Shown here piece after piece: positions 15,870 to 25,133 of a DNA stretch of 64,000 nt. The notes under the pieces were generated by a model that ran no database searches, was not told the DNA's origin, and saw only the letters and a program-made list of their open reading frames with translations. Position 1 is the first letter of the stretch. Each line of letters begins with the position of its first letter. The stretch is taken from contig JAUIKS010000037.1 in assembly GCA_030430565.1 (NCBI GenBank), positions 1 to 64,000 on the forward strand, written 5' to 3'. The stretch is from Polyangia bacterium. GTDB taxonomy: Bacteria; Myxococcota_A; Polyangia; Nannocystales; Nannocystaceae. The position numbers and the translations under genes were made by a program.

Positions 15870-18185
15870 TCACTCGATCGACCACTCGTAGAGCGGGATG
15901 TCCCCGAGGTCATATGACTTCGTGGGGCCGCGCCCGTCGAGCACGACGAGCTGCCGATCGAAGCGGACCAGCTCGCGCGACGGGTACCCGCGCGAGAAGT
16001 CATAGTCCTCGGGCGGGTTCGCCATCTCGACCGCGATCGCGCCGATCGCCCGCCCGCGGATCGTGAACCGGCCGGCGCGGTCCGTCGCCGTCTCGCGGGT
16101 GCCCGCGGCGATCTTGACGCGCGCGGCCGAGCGCTTGCGGAGGTACTCGTCGGGCACCAGCCGCCCCGTGATCGTGTAGGCCTCCGGGACCGGCGGGAGC
16201 TCGTCACGCCCGAGGATCCAGGTGCCGCCGTTGTCCGTCGTGACCACGACGAGCGGCCCCGCGGGCCCGCCGGCGTGGGCGATGGACGCCGCGAAGCTGT
16301 CGCCCAGCGAGACCTCGGCCACGGCGGCGCCCGTCATCGGATCGCGGGCCGCGATCGCGCCGCGGGTGCCGGCCGAGTAGAGCGCGTCGGCGTCCGCCAC
16401 GAGCGGGCCGACCGTCGCCTTCGACAGCTTCCAGAGTTCTGCCCCAGAGGCCAGGTTGAAGCCGCGCAGCGTCGCGCGGCCGTCGGCCTGGGGCGGATCG
16501 TAGGCGAACATCCGCCCGCCGGCGATCACCGCCGGGGTCACGCCGCCGTCGTAGCTGCTCGCGCCCCAGCTGCACGCCCCGGAGACGCCGGTCTGGATCC
16601 GCCCGCGGAGGGTCCCGGTCGCGGCGTCGATCCGCCGGTGCCCCGCGCCGGGGTCCTCGATCACGAGCACGCCGTCCCCGGTCGCCACGCCGCAGCGCTC
16701 GCCGACCGCGAGCTCGGACCAGCGCAGCTGACCCGTCACGGGATCGAAGGCCGAGAGCCCGCGATCCCCGAGCACGTAGCCGCGCTCGCCGTCGAACCAC
16801 ATGTCGCGCGCGCGGGTGAAGGGCGCGTCCTCGCCCCCCGCGACGCGCCAGAGCTCATGTCCGTCGACGAGCGCGACCCCGACGATCACGTCGGCCGCGT
16901 CGCCGTAGAACTCGGCGACCAGCACGCGCGGCGCGACGAAGTGCAGGTAGCTGCGGCCCGAGGCGACCGGCGCCGCCTGCCACTTCAGCGTGTAGCCCTC
17001 GGGCGCCACCGCGACGAACGAGCGGTCGCCGCTGTAGCCCGCGCCCATCAGCACGAATTCGTCGGCGATCCAGCGCGGCCAGAAGTCGCGCAGCGCCGCC
17101 GGCTTCGCGCCGCCGTCGATCCCGCCCGTCAGCTGCAGGGTCCGCGCGGCCGCGGGCTCGATCGCCACGACCTCCTCGCCGAGCTGCCACAGGCGTTTGG
17201 GCGTGTCGCCCTCCTCCGGCACGTGGTGCCACAGCGGCGCGAGGTGCTGCAGCGGCCGCGCGGGCCTGCGCGGCGCCGGCCGTTTGACGAGGACCGGCAG
17301 CTCGCGCGGCGCGGGATCCAGCGGCGTCCACGTCCCGTCGTCGACCGCCCGCACGGCCTGGCCCAGGGGCGCGACGCAGCGAAAGCCCCGCGCCTCGGGC
17401 TGTCCCGAAGACGTCTTTGTGTCCTTCTCGCCAGGTTCAACATCCTCGGGCGTATCCCGCGACGCGCGCGCGGCCCAGCCGCCCCCGCGCGCCTCGAACT
17501 TCTCCGCGCCGCCCTCGCCGCCCTGCCCGACCCGCTCGGTCCACTCGGCGACGTTGCCGACCAGATCGGCGACGCCCTCCGGGCTCGCGCCGGCCGGCCG
17601 ACCGCCGATCTCACAGCTGAGGCTGCGCTCGACCTGTCCGCTCCAGCAGGCGCGGGTATCATCGATCGGCTCGGCCCCCCAGGGGTAGCGAGCACCCGGC
17701 GCGCGCCCGCGCGCGATCCAGTCCCACTCGCGCGTCGACGGCAAGCGCTTGCCCAGCCAGCTGCAGTAGGCCTGCGCGTCGCGGCCGGTGACGCAATTGA
17801 CCGGGTGCGCCCCGCGCTCGCCGTGGATGAGGTTGCAGCGCTCGCCGCGTTGCAGGACCGTGCTCGCGCACGCGCCCGCGTCGACGCAGGTCGCGAAGGC
17901 GGCGGTCGTGACCTCGTGGACGTCGACGCAGAGCGCCTCGAGCTCGCGCGCCCCGTCGCGACCGCCCTCGACGCGCGCCATCCCCTCGGCGCAGCTCGGC
18001 CCCGGCTCGTTGCTCGGCTCATGGGGCGCGCAGGCGCTGACGAGCGCGGTGGAGCTCCAGACGGCGAGCCCAACGCGGAGCAGCGCGCGACCGCGCGCTA
18101 CATTGGCTACACGCGCCACGAGACGCACGGTAGCACGGTGGCTGGCCGTTTCGTCGGATACCGTCACTCGCGTCACTCCCTGCAT
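15870..18185 (-). CDS. Lipoprotein with FGE/sulfatase-modifying-factor domain, beta-propeller and carboxypeptidase-regulatory-like domain
   Basis: The protein has 771 residues from the ATG at 18185, which has GGAGG 9 bases upstream; a longer frame would run into the divergent HIT gene. A signal segment ends in LVSAC. Residues about 60-295 are an FGE-sulfatase domain: MARVEGG, the C-type-lectin-like core with PVNCVTGRDAQAYCSWLGKRLPSTREWDW, NVAEWTE and GFRCVAP. Residues about 430-650 have repeated outer-membrane PQQ-like blades (DGHELWRVAGG, LSAFDPVTGQLRWSE, GFNLASGAELWKL). The C-terminus (AYTITGRLVPDEYLRKRSAARVKI) is a carboxypeptidase-regulatory-like beta sandwich. The FGE part probably acts as a structural or peptide-binding module, as often in secreted bacterial homologues. 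It is a single gene. Confidence 0.8.
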   Translation of the reverse strand: MQGVTRVTVSDETASHRATVRLVARVANVARGRALLRVGLAVWSSTALVSACAPHEPSNEPGPSCAEGMARVEGGRDGARELEALCVDVHEVTTAAFATCVDAGACASTVLQRGERCNLIHGERGAHPVNCVTGRDAQAYCSWLGKRLPSTREWDWIARGRAPGARYPWGAEPIDDTRACWSGQVERSLSCEIGGRPAGASPEGVADLVGNVAEWTERVGQGGEGGAEKFEARGGGWAARASRDTPEDVEPGEKDTKTSSGQPEARGFRCVAPLGQAVRAVDDGTWTPLDPAPRELPVLVKRPAPRRPARPLQHLAPLWHHVPEEGDTPKRLWQLGEEVVAIEPAAARTLQLTGGIDGGAKPAALRDFWPRWIADEFVLMGAGYSGDRSFVAVAPEGYTLKWQAAPVASGRSYLHFVAPRVLVAEFYGDAADVIVGVALVDGHELWRVAGGEDAPFTRARDMWFDGERGYVLGDRGLSAFDPVTGQLRWSELAVGERCGVATGDGVLVIEDPGAGHRRIDAATGTLRGRIQTGVSGACSWGASSYDGGVTPAVIAGGRMFAYDPPQADGRATLRGFNLASGAELWKLSKATVGPLVADADALYSAGTRGAIAARDPMTGAAVAEVSLGDSFAASIAHAGGPAGPLVVVTTDNGGTWILGRDELPPVPEAYTITGRLVPDEYLRKRSAARVKIAAGTRETATDRAGRFTIRGRAIGAIAVEMANPPEDYDFSRGYPSRELVRFDRQLVVLDGRGPTKSYDLGDIPLYEWSIE

Positions 18186-18273
18186 TGGCGGGCCCCTCCG
18201 CGCGCGCGGCCGCGGAATACCTCGAGGTATACGCGCGTCGATCCACGACGGATTCCCGCGCCGCGAACACTCC

Positions 18274-18780
18274 ATGCCGACGCTCATTCCACGCGCCGAG
18301 GCGCTGCGCCGCATCCGCGCCGAGGGCGGCGCGCCGACCTGCCTGATGTGCGCGATTCATCGCCGCGAGGTCGGCGACGTGCACGTCATCCGCGAGGACG
18401 CGGACACCCTCGTGATGCTGCCCCGCTACGTGCGCCGCTGGGGGCACGTGATGACCTTGCCCAAGCGCCACGTGACGAGCTACGCCGAGGTCGACGTCGC
18501 GCTGTGGACCCGGGTCTCCCAGCTCGCGCACCAGGCCGCGCGCGTGGTCGAGGCGGTGATGCGCCCGCGCCGCTGCTACCTCGCGTCGACCGGCAGCTCG
18601 GCGGGCGAGCTCACGCAGACCTCCCAGCACCTGCACATCCACGTGGTCCCGCTCTACGAGCCCGACGACAAGCCCAGCGACATCTTCAGCTGGGCGGGGG
18701 GCGTCTACGTCGGCGCGCCGGCGGAGTGGGCGGAGCTGACGGAACGCTACCGCGCGGCCTGGGACGCGTGCTGGCCGTGA
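18274..18780 (+). CDS. HIT family nucleotide hydrolase/transferase
   Basis: The protein has 168 residues from the ATG at 18274. The histidine triad HLHIHVVPL near residue 115 carries the catalytic middle His. N-terminal CLMCAIHRREVG supplies two Cys that, with His residues, form the structural zinc site of many HIT proteins. The middle part VMLPRYVRRWGHVMTLPKRHVTSYAEV is the conserved substrate-pocket strand and loop. HIT proteins split or transfer nucleoside phosphates (for example AMP-lysine or Ap4A) in the cytoplasm. It is divergent from the FGE lipoprotein and stands alone; two hairpins follow its stop. Confidence 0.9.
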   Translation: MPTLIPRAEALRRIRAEGGAPTCLMCAIHRREVGDVHVIREDADTLVMLPRYVRRWGHVMTLPKRHVTSYAEVDVALWTRVSQLAHQAARVVEAVMRPRRCYLASTGSSAGELTQTSQHLHIHVVPLYEPDDKPSDIFSWAGGVYVGAPAEWAELTERYRAAWDACWP

Positions 18781-18829
18781 GGGCCTCGCTTCGCGCCTTC
18801 GCTTGTGTCATTGCGCAACGACGCGCCCA

Positions 18830-18905
18830 ACACGGTGTGACGGCGGCTCGAGCTCACCGTGTCTGGGTGTCGATCACGGCGTGACACGGGCGGCGACACG
18901 CCGTG
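18830..18905. terminator. Two successive inverted repeats between convergent genes
   Basis: ACACGGTG (18830-18837) pairs with CACCGTGT (18855-18862), and CACGGCGTG (18875-18883) pairs with CACGCCGTG (18897-18905). The four arms are also similar to each other. They lie between the stops of the HIT and SUKH genes and lack a clear T-run, so a bidirectional or Rho-assisted terminator, or a REP-like element, is likely. Confidence 0.4.
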
Positions 18906-18996
18906 TACCTGGCTCTCCGTACAGCCGCAGCACGAAGGCCCGCGCGGATCCGTCCGGGCTCGGCGAGGAGAGTCGCTCGCACGACTCGCGGCCTCG

Positions 18997-20466
18997 CTAG
19001 ACCTCGACGACCCGGAGATCGGCGAGGCCGATCTTGCCTCCGCGCTGGGGCGAGCGGTGCTCGGTGTTCAGCGCGGTCGGGCCTCCGCGCAGCGCACGGG
19101 ACGTGAACCCGGGGGTCGTGGAGAGATCGTCGAGCGGATCGTAGCCACGCAGCCGGCTCCGAGCCTGGAACCTCTGGAGCAGCCGACGGAGGCGCTTCGT
19201 GTCGGCGGGGTCGAGCCAGCCGACGAGGTCGCGGGGGGCAGCGCGCCCGATGTGGAGGACGGCCGCGTCGAACAGACCCACCGCGAGGGAGTCGGGAGCC
19301 ATCGTCGTCCGACCGAGTCTGAGCGGACGAGTGCGGGGCCACGCGATCGGTCGCGGTGTGTGAGCATCACGAAGCTGGAACGAGGACTCGGATCCCGCGA
19401 GCAGTGCCCCGACGGCCTCCCGCGGCGACAGCTTCGTGGTCAGCGCCACGTGGGGCCAGGCGTGGGTGGAGATCATGGGCCCGTCGACCAGACCGACCCG
19501 GTAGCTCGTCGTCTCCAGCGAGGCCAGCGACGCGAAGATCGGCTCCCCGGGCCCCCGCAGCAGCGCTCGCAAGGCGCTCGGATCGGCGTACAGCGCCTCG
19601 TAGTCGTCGGCACCGTCGGGAGGAAACAGGGCCCGCAGCGGCACGTAGACCGTCTCCCCCAGGTCGTCGATGACCTCCGCGAGCGTCGGGCCGAACCACC
19701 AGTGGCGCGGCGGGTTCTCGAGGTTGACGAGCGACAGCACGAGCCCGTGCATCCGTGAGCCGTCCTGACCCCCGTCGTAGACGACCCGCTGCCCCACCAG
19801 CCGGGTCGGGTCCAGCTCGACCCGTTCGCGCAGGATGCCGTCGAGGCAGCGGGGCGCGTCTCGAGTGCGATGCTCGATCGACGCCCACGTCGCCAACACG
19901 CGGTCGAGGTACTGCGAGAGCGTCTGGTCTCCAGGCGGCGGGTCCACGTCGGCCAGAGCGTCCATCGCTACGCAGATCCACGGATCGTCCTCGCCGTCGC
20001 CGAAGAAGAGCACGGCGTCCTGCTGGTCACCGAAGTGATCGATGGAGACGGCCCGATCGAGGTACTCGGGGTGCTCGTCGTCGGCGCACGCGGCACCGAC
20101 CGTGTCGCGGCTCCGCAACTGGTCGATCGTCGGCACGTCCAGCAGCCCCGCCGCGACCCCCCGCTCGCCGGGCAGGTAGCGCCACGGCCCATCGAAGCGC
20201 ATCGGGTCGTCACGGGCGGGGTCGTAGTACTCGTTGCCGATGTCCACCCACCGCAGCTGCAGCCCGTCGGCTCGCCGGTACAGGGTGCGCAGCGCGGCGG
20301 GGACGGGGTGGCCCCAATCCTGCGCCAGCTCGGTCAGCGCGTCGTCCGTGGCGGGCGGGCCGATCCACAGGTGGGTGATCCGCACGCGGGGATGAGCCAT
20401 CAGGGTGTCGACGAGGGTCTTGAACCGCTGCACGAAGTCGTCGAGCATCTCGGAGGGCTCTACCAT
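18997..20466 (-). CDS. SMI1/KNR4 (SUKH) family protein
   Basis: The protein has 489 residues from the ATG at 20466. The N-terminal 150 residues carry the SUKH pattern: helix LDDFVQRFKTLVDTLM, then DDALTELAQDWGHPVPAALRTLYRRADGLQLRW, the hallmark L-P-x-x-L-x-x-x-Y-x-x-x-D-G, followed by the beta-rich part with IDHFGDQQDAVLFF. The C-terminal 250 residues are unrecognised. SUKH proteins are frequent immunity partners in polymorphic toxin systems, but here no toxin, Rhs or secretion gene is adjacent. It may be an orphan immunity protein or a housekeeping SUKH protein. No membrane or signal segment is visible. Confidence 0.72.
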   Translation of the reverse strand: MVEPSEMLDDFVQRFKTLVDTLMAHPRVRITHLWIGPPATDDALTELAQDWGHPVPAALRTLYRRADGLQLRWVDIGNEYYDPARDDPMRFDGPWRYLPGERGVAAGLLDVPTIDQLRSRDTVGAACADDEHPEYLDRAVSIDHFGDQQDAVLFFGDGEDDPWICVAMDALADVDPPPGDQTLSQYLDRVLATWASIEHRTRDAPRCLDGILRERVELDPTRLVGQRVVYDGGQDGSRMHGLVLSLVNLENPPRHWWFGPTLAEVIDDLGETVYVPLRALFPPDGADDYEALYADPSALRALLRGPGEPIFASLASLETTSYRVGLVDGPMISTHAWPHVALTTKLSPREAVGALLAGSESSFQLRDAHTPRPIAWPRTRPLRLGRTTMAPDSLAVGLFDAAVLHIGRAAPRDLVGWLDPADTKRLRRLLQRFQARSRLRGYDPLDDLSTTPGFTSRALRGGPTALNTEHRSPQRGGKIGLADLRVVEV

Positions 20467-20612
20467 GGATCTTGGATTCCTGCGTAGCCCGTGGTGGTGG
20501 TGCTCCGCGTAGAGATACGCGCAGCGAGCCCGTCGCACTCCTGGCTGAGCCGCACTGGGCCACCGCCCTCGTCACGGGTGGCCGGCGGATCACGGACTCT
20601 CGCCACGGGCTG

Positions 20613-21623
20613 TTAGCGCGCGCGCGGGTCGACCACGAGCGCGGGGCCGCGACCGTCGTAACCCGCCAGCGCGCGCTCGATCGCCTCGAGGTTCCCGGCG
20701 CTCGGTCGGTAGCGGTCGTTGTCAAACGCCAGGCTCGCGCGCCAGCGATCGAGCAGCGTCATCGTCGAGCCCGGCGCGCGCCACTGCGGCGCCGCGGGGG
20801 CGCGCTGCGCCGGCTCGGGGAGCTGCGCGAAGGGGCCGACGCGCAGCGCCTCGAGCAGCGCCCGCTCCTCCTCGATCAACGCCTCGAGCGCCGGCGTAGC
20901 GATCGACCACGAGGCGATCATCGCCGGGTTGCAGGCGACGAACTCGCGGAAGCTGACGTGGGCGCGGGGGCCCTCGCGCGCGTGATAGACCGCGCCGATT
21001 CGCCCCGGCGCCGCCGCGAGCTCGGCGAGCGCGACCGGCTCGCCGCGCAGGTCGACCGCCGCGAGCTGATCTGTCTCATAGGGCATAAACCGCAGGATGA
21101 CCGCGCGCGGGTCGAGCTCCAGCTCGATCAGCGCGTCGCCGTAGCGCCGCGTCCCGAGGCCCATGGTCGTCGCGAAGGGGCTGGTCCAGGCGTAGCGGCG
21201 CTTGGCCAGGCGCGCGTCCTCGATCAGCGCCCGCGCGATCACCCGGCTCGGGCCGTCGGACTCCGCGGCCAGCCGGGCGAGCGCGCGGTTGAAGGGCGAG
21301 GGGCGGCCGTCGGTCGCGGCCGTCGCCACGAGCAACGTCTTGGAGGCGCGCAGCGCCTCGATCTGCGCGGCGGTCGTCCAGGTGTAGAGGCGCCCGCGCG
21401 CGTAGTCCTCGTGGTACACCGCCCGGGCCGCGAGCCGCGCCTCGAGCCGCGCGAGCGTCGGCTCGGCGGCGACCCGCGCCGGCGACCCGCGCGCACCGGC
21501 GGACATGTCTTTTTCGCCAGATAAATCGGCGGGCGCCAGGCGCTCCTCCAGCGGCGGGTGACCGCACGCGCAGGCCAGCGCGAGCGCGAGGCCCACGAAG
21601 CGCGCGTCGCCGAACAACCTCAC
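20613..21623 (-). CDS. Putative lipoprotein, coupled to MFS transporter
   Basis: The protein has 336 residues, starting at the GTG at 21623 that overlaps the stop of the upstream MFS gene as GTGA. The signal RLFGDARFVGLALALAC ends in a lipobox-like Cys with a second Cys two residues later. The rest is mixed alpha/beta with no recognised family. Segments such as TWTTAAQIEALRASKTLLVATAA and ATTMGLGTRRYGDALIELELDPRAVILRFMPYETDQLAAVD could be part of an enzyme fold. Translational coupling to the transporter suggests a joint export or envelope role, which is inference. Confidence 0.65.
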   Translation of the reverse strand: MRLFGDARFVGLALALACACGHPPLEERLAPADLSGEKDMSAGARGSPARVAAEPTLARLEARLAARAVYHEDYARGRLYTWTTAAQIEALRASKTLLVATAATDGRPSPFNRALARLAAESDGPSRVIARALIEDARLAKRRYAWTSPFATTMGLGTRRYGDALIELELDPRAVILRFMPYETDQLAAVDLRGEPVALAELAAAPGRIGAVYHAREGPRAHVSFREFVACNPAMIASWSIATPALEALIEEERALLEALRVGPFAQLPEPAQRAPAAPQWRAPGSTMTLLDRWRASLAFDNDRYRPSAGNLEAIERALAGYDGRGPALVVDPRAR

Positions 21624-22849
21624 GCGCTCGCCTCCCGCGGACGCGGAGCCATCGCCGCGATCAACAACCACGCCGCCAGCCCGCCGGCGAGGCCGAACCA
21701 GCCCACGAGCGCGCGCTGCCCCGCCGCGTCCGCGAGCACCGCCCCGAGCGCGCCGCCGAGGCACTGCCCCAGGGTGTGCGAGAGCAGGTCGATGGAGGCG
21801 ATCCGCCCGAGCATGTGATTGGGCGTGAGCTGCTGCGTGCGCGTCGCGGCCGTCACCCAATTCGCGCCGCCACCGACGCCGAGCAGCAACGCCGCCAGCA
21901 CGACCAGCCCGCCGCTCGCGCTGCCCGAGAGCAGCGCCGCCGCGACCAGCGTGACCGCGACGCTCAGGTGCACGCCGGCCATCGAGCCCGACAGCCCGAG
22001 CCACGTCCACACGATCGGCCCCACGCCGGTCCCGAGCGCGCGCGCCGAGTGCAGGCTGCCGAGCGCGAGCGCGACGGAGAGCGCCAGCACCTGCGGGTCC
22101 TCGGCCAGGCCGTGCAGCAGGATCCACGCGCCGCCGGTCGCGACCGCGACCGGCAGCTTGGCGAGCGCGGCCTGCAGGATCGCGCGGTCATCCCAGGCCG
22201 CGCGCGCGGCCGCGAGCAAGCCGCCCTCAACGACCGATGATCCGATGTCTTCGCCCTCCCCGCGCGCAGGCGGCTCGGGTCGCAGCGGCGGCAGCGTCCC
22301 CAGGATCACCGCCGCGATCAGGAAGCTCACCGCGTCGAGCGTGAGCGCGACCACCGGGCCGTAGGCGGCGGTCACGAGCCCGCCGGCCGCGACCCCCACG
22401 CCGAAGATCACGCTCCATGTCGCGCTGAGGATCGTGTTCGCGCGCGCCAGCTGCTGCGGGCGCACCAGCAGCGGGAGCGCGGCGCTGGCCGCCGGCTCGA
22501 TCAGCGCGCCGAAGGCCATCCGCAGCACCAAGAGCGCCTGCACGAGCCACAGCGCTCCCTGCAGCGCGCCCGCGATCATGCCGACGACCGCGGCCGCGCG
22601 CAGCAGGCTCCCGACGACCATGATCGCGCGTCGATCCACGCGATCGGCGAGGCGCCCGGCCCACGGCGCGATCGCGGCGCGCGGCAGCGTGTGCGCCAGC
22701 AGCACCAGCGCGACCGCCGTGAGGCCTGTCCCTTCGGACAACGCGAGCGTCCCGATCGCGACGTAGGTGAACCAGTCACCAAACATCGACACGGCGTCGC
22801 CGATCCACAGGCGCCGAAACCCGCGTTCGCGCTCTCGCTCCCGCCGCAC
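21620..22849 (-). CDS. MFS transporter, major facilitator superfamily exporter
   Basis: The protein has 409 residues from the GTG at 22849. A longer frame would begin at a TTG and overlap the divergent YndJ gene, so the GTG is preferred. There are about eleven to twelve hydrophobic segments. WIGDAVSMFGDWFTYVAIGTLAL at the start and the loop GRLADRVDRRAIMVVG (MFS motif A, between helices 2 and 3) are typical of the enterobactin-exporter/MFS-3 group. A second cytosolic loop has PLRPEPPARGEGEDIG. It is an inner-membrane exporter with unknown substrate, in an operon with the downstream lipoprotein. Confidence 0.88.
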   Translation of the reverse strand: MRRERERERGFRRLWIGDAVSMFGDWFTYVAIGTLALSEGTGLTAVALVLLAHTLPRAAIAPWAGRLADRVDRRAIMVVGSLLRAAAVVGMIAGALQGALWLVQALLVLRMAFGALIEPAASAALPLLVRPQQLARANTILSATWSVIFGVGVAAGGLVTAAYGPVVALTLDAVSFLIAAVILGTLPPLRPEPPARGEGEDIGSSVVEGGLLAAARAAWDDRAILQAALAKLPVAVATGGAWILLHGLAEDPQVLALSVALALGSLHSARALGTGVGPIVWTWLGLSGSMAGVHLSVAVTLVAAALLSGSASGGLVVLAALLLGVGGGANWVTAATRTQQLTPNHMLGRIASIDLLSHTLGQCLGGALGAVLADAAGQRALVGWFGLAGGLAAWLLIAAMAPRPREASA

Positions 22850-22896
22850 GCGCGCAGTATAGGCGTCAACCAGCGCGCCCGCGCCCGCGCCCGCCC

Positions 22897-23985
22897 ATGC
22901 CAACAGTGTATATCGATCGCCGTATGCTGGGCTCCGCTCGCACGGTCGACCTCGTCGCGCTGCACCGCGCCGCGCTCCTCGGCGTCGCCCTCTGGCTGCT
23001 GCTGCTCGCGCCGCTGCTCCCCGCCGTCGCCGCGCGCACGCTCGATCCCCTCCCGCTGCTGCCGCGCCTCGTGCTCCTGGGTCCGCTGCTCGCCGTCCCG
23101 CTCGGCCTCGCCCGCGCGCTCGAGGACGAGCTCCCCCTCGCGCCCCCCTTCGCGCCGTACCTCCAGTGGATCACGCCGCTCGTGCGCCGCGCGCTGCTGC
23201 CGGCCGCCGCGCTCGCGGTCGTCGCCTTTCATCTCCCCCCCGGCCTCGCCGCCGCCGGCCTCGCCAGCCCGTGGCTGATCATCGCCGGGCTCGTCTCGCT
23301 GCTCGGGCTGCTCCGCTTCCACGCGCGACGGCGCGAGCTCGCGCGGCTCGAGACCCTGCACCGCAGCGCCGTCGACATCGGCCTCGTCTACCTCGCGGTC
23401 GGCGGCGCCTGGCTGTTCGCCAGCAACCTCGGCATGCGGCCGCTCGGCTTCCAGGAGCCGCTCATCACGCTCACGGCCTCGCACTTCCACTTCGCCGGCT
23501 TCGCGGCCCCCGTGATCACCGGGCTCGTCGGTCGCGAGCTGAGCACGCTCGACGCGGGCCCCCGCGCCCGCGCCCTCTACACCGCGGCCGCGCTCGTCAT
23601 CATCCCCGGCCCCTTCATCGTCGCCGTCGGCATCACGGCCTCGCCGATCGTCGAGGTCATCAGCGCCTGCCTGCTCGCGTCGGCGCTCGCCGGCGTCGCG
23701 CTCTTGATGGTGTTCACGGTCGCGCCGCGGGTCCGCCCGCGGCTCGCCGGCCTGCTCATCGCGCTCGCCGGCCTCTCCATCATCGTGACCATGGCGCTCG
23801 CCTGCCTCTACGCCTGGGGCGAGTACAGCGGCCGCGCGCACATCGAGATCCCGCGGATGATCGAGCTGCACGGCACGAGCAACGCGATCGGCTTCACGGC
23901 CCTGGGGCTGCTGGGCTTCACGCTGCGTCGGCCGGCCGGTCGCCTCGCGCCGCCGCGCGGTCGCGCGGCAGCACCCGCGCCGTGA
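22897..23985 (+). CDS. YndJ-like integral membrane protein
   Basis: The protein has 362 residues from the ATG at 22897; a second Met 9 codons on is also possible. About nine to ten hydrophobic helices are visible. Two motifs match YndJ-family proteins: LTASHFHFAGFAAPVITGL in the middle and IEIPRMIELHGTSNAIGFTALG at the end, both with conserved His residues in or near membrane segments. The function of the family is unknown; the His pairs could bind metal or haem. The gene is divergent from the MFS gene and is followed after 79 AT-richer bases by a vWA lipoprotein gene. Confidence 0.75.
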   Translation: MPTVYIDRRMLGSARTVDLVALHRAALLGVALWLLLLAPLLPAVAARTLDPLPLLPRLVLLGPLLAVPLGLARALEDELPLAPPFAPYLQWITPLVRRALLPAAALAVVAFHLPPGLAAAGLASPWLIIAGLVSLLGLLRFHARRRELARLETLHRSAVDIGLVYLAVGGAWLFASNLGMRPLGFQEPLITLTASHFHFAGFAAPVITGLVGRELSTLDAGPRARALYTAAALVIIPGPFIVAVGITASPIVEVISACLLASALAGVALLMVFTVAPRVRPRLAGLLIALAGLSIIVTMALACLYAWGEYSGRAHIEIPRMIELHGTSNAIGFTALGLLGFTLRRPAGRLAPPRGRAAAPAP

Positions 23986-24064
23986 CGAATCTTCAACATG
24001 TCGAAAAGTACATATTTACCGTCGACGTCCGGCAGCGCGCGCCCGGCGTGCTAGCGTCTGCGAC

Positions 24065-25060
24065 ATGGGAACCTGCGAGCGGTTGGTGCTCGCGCTGGGC
24101 GTGCTCGCCTGCGCGTGCGGTGACGACAGCGGCGCGTCCGCCTCGATCGGCGACAGCGCCAGCGCGACGGAGGCGAGCGCCAGCGCCTCCGAGAGCGACA
24201 CGGACTCCAACGGCGGCGAGTCCGAGGGCGACAGCGCCAGCGGCCACGGCAGCGAGTCCGACGGCGGCGACGGCCTCTCCTGCGACAAGGTCGATCTGCT
24301 GTTCGTCGTCGACGACAGCGGCTCCATGGCGGAGGAGCAGGATAAGCTGACCGACGCCTTCCCCGACTTCATGATCACGGCTGACGCCGAGCTCATCAAG
24401 GCCAAGGGCGTCGACTACCGCGTCGGCGTCATCTCGGTCGACATGGTGGGCGCCGGCTTCGGCCAGGGTCTGCGCGGGCGCCTGCAGCACAGCGGCGACC
24501 GCCTGGCCTGCGAGGACGTCCCGCCCGGGCGCTGGATCGAGGCCGGCCCGCTCTCCGAGGTCGCCAAGCAGTTCAAGTGCATCGCCTCCATGACCGGCGG
24601 CTCGGGCTGGGAGATGCCGCTCGAGGCCCTGCGCGCGTCCCTGACCGACCGCGTCCACGACCCGGAGGGCTACAACGACGGCTTCCTGCGCGACGACGCG
24701 CTGCTCGTCGTCATGCTGATCACCGACGAGGACGACCAGTCTGTCCTCAACGTCGACGAGAGCTGGGACGGCCTCGCCAGCCCCGGCCCGATCACCCCGG
24801 TGTCGGTCTACTGGAACCAGCTCGTCAAGCTCAAGGGCGACGACCCGAGCCGCATCGTCGTCGTCGGTCTCTCGGGCGGCGAGGAGTCCTCGTGCACGAG
24901 CCTCGGCGGCGACGCCTCCGCGGCGCCCCGCGTCCATGAGCTGCTCGAGCTCGCGGCCCCCAACAGCCACTGGGGGTCGATCTGCGAGGACGACTACACC
25001 GCACCGCTGCGCGACGCCCTCGCCGTGATCGAGGCCTCCTGCGACGGCTTCGGCGAGTGA
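24065..25060 (+). CDS. Lipoprotein with von Willebrand factor A domain
   Basis: This 331-residue protein has a signal (LVLALGVLACAC) that ends in a lipobox-type Cys. A linker of about 55 residues is dominated by Ser, Asp, Glu, Gly and Ala. The vWA domain begins VDLLFVVDDSGSMAEEQ, where D-x-S-G-S is the metal-ion-dependent adhesion site. Later strands include YRVGVISVDMVG and LLVVMLITDEDDQS, with a possible MIDAS Asp. Cys pairs may form disulfides. It is probably outer-membrane anchored and surface exposed, binding a protein or polymer in a metal-dependent way. The AT-rich spacer before it (23990-24020) probably holds the promoter. Confidence 0.85.
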   Translation: MGTCERLVLALGVLACACGDDSGASASIGDSASATEASASASESDTDSNGGESEGDSASGHGSESDGGDGLSCDKVDLLFVVDDSGSMAEEQDKLTDAFPDFMITADAELIKAKGVDYRVGVISVDMVGAGFGQGLRGRLQHSGDRLACEDVPPGRWIEAGPLSEVAKQFKCIASMTGGSGWEMPLEALRASLTDRVHDPEGYNDGFLRDDALLVVMLITDEDDQSVLNVDESWDGLASPGPITPVSVYWNQLVKLKGDDPSRIVVVGLSGGEESSCTSLGGDASAAPRVHELLELAAPNSHWGSICEDDYTAPLRDALAVIEASCDGFGE

Positions 25061-25072
25061 GCGGAGGGTACC

Positions 25073-25090
25073 CGCGCGCCGCGGCGCGCG
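25073..25090. terminator. 18-bp perfect palindrome between convergent genes
   Basis: CGCGCGCCGCGGCGCGCG is its own reverse complement and lies 12 bases after the vWA stop and 43 before the end of the convergent lipoprotein gene. It could act as a bidirectional transcription stop or simply reflect the GC-rich composition; there is no T-run. Confidence 0.3.
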
Positions 25091-25133
25091 TCCGCGACGA
25101 AGCGCTCAGAGACCGGTGTCGACTACACCGCGC

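Noticed and set aside
22850..22903. MFS gene start at the TTG at 22903
   Set aside because: It would overlap the divergent YndJ start and add a Gly/Ala stretch; the GTG at 22849 begins just before the first MFS helix.
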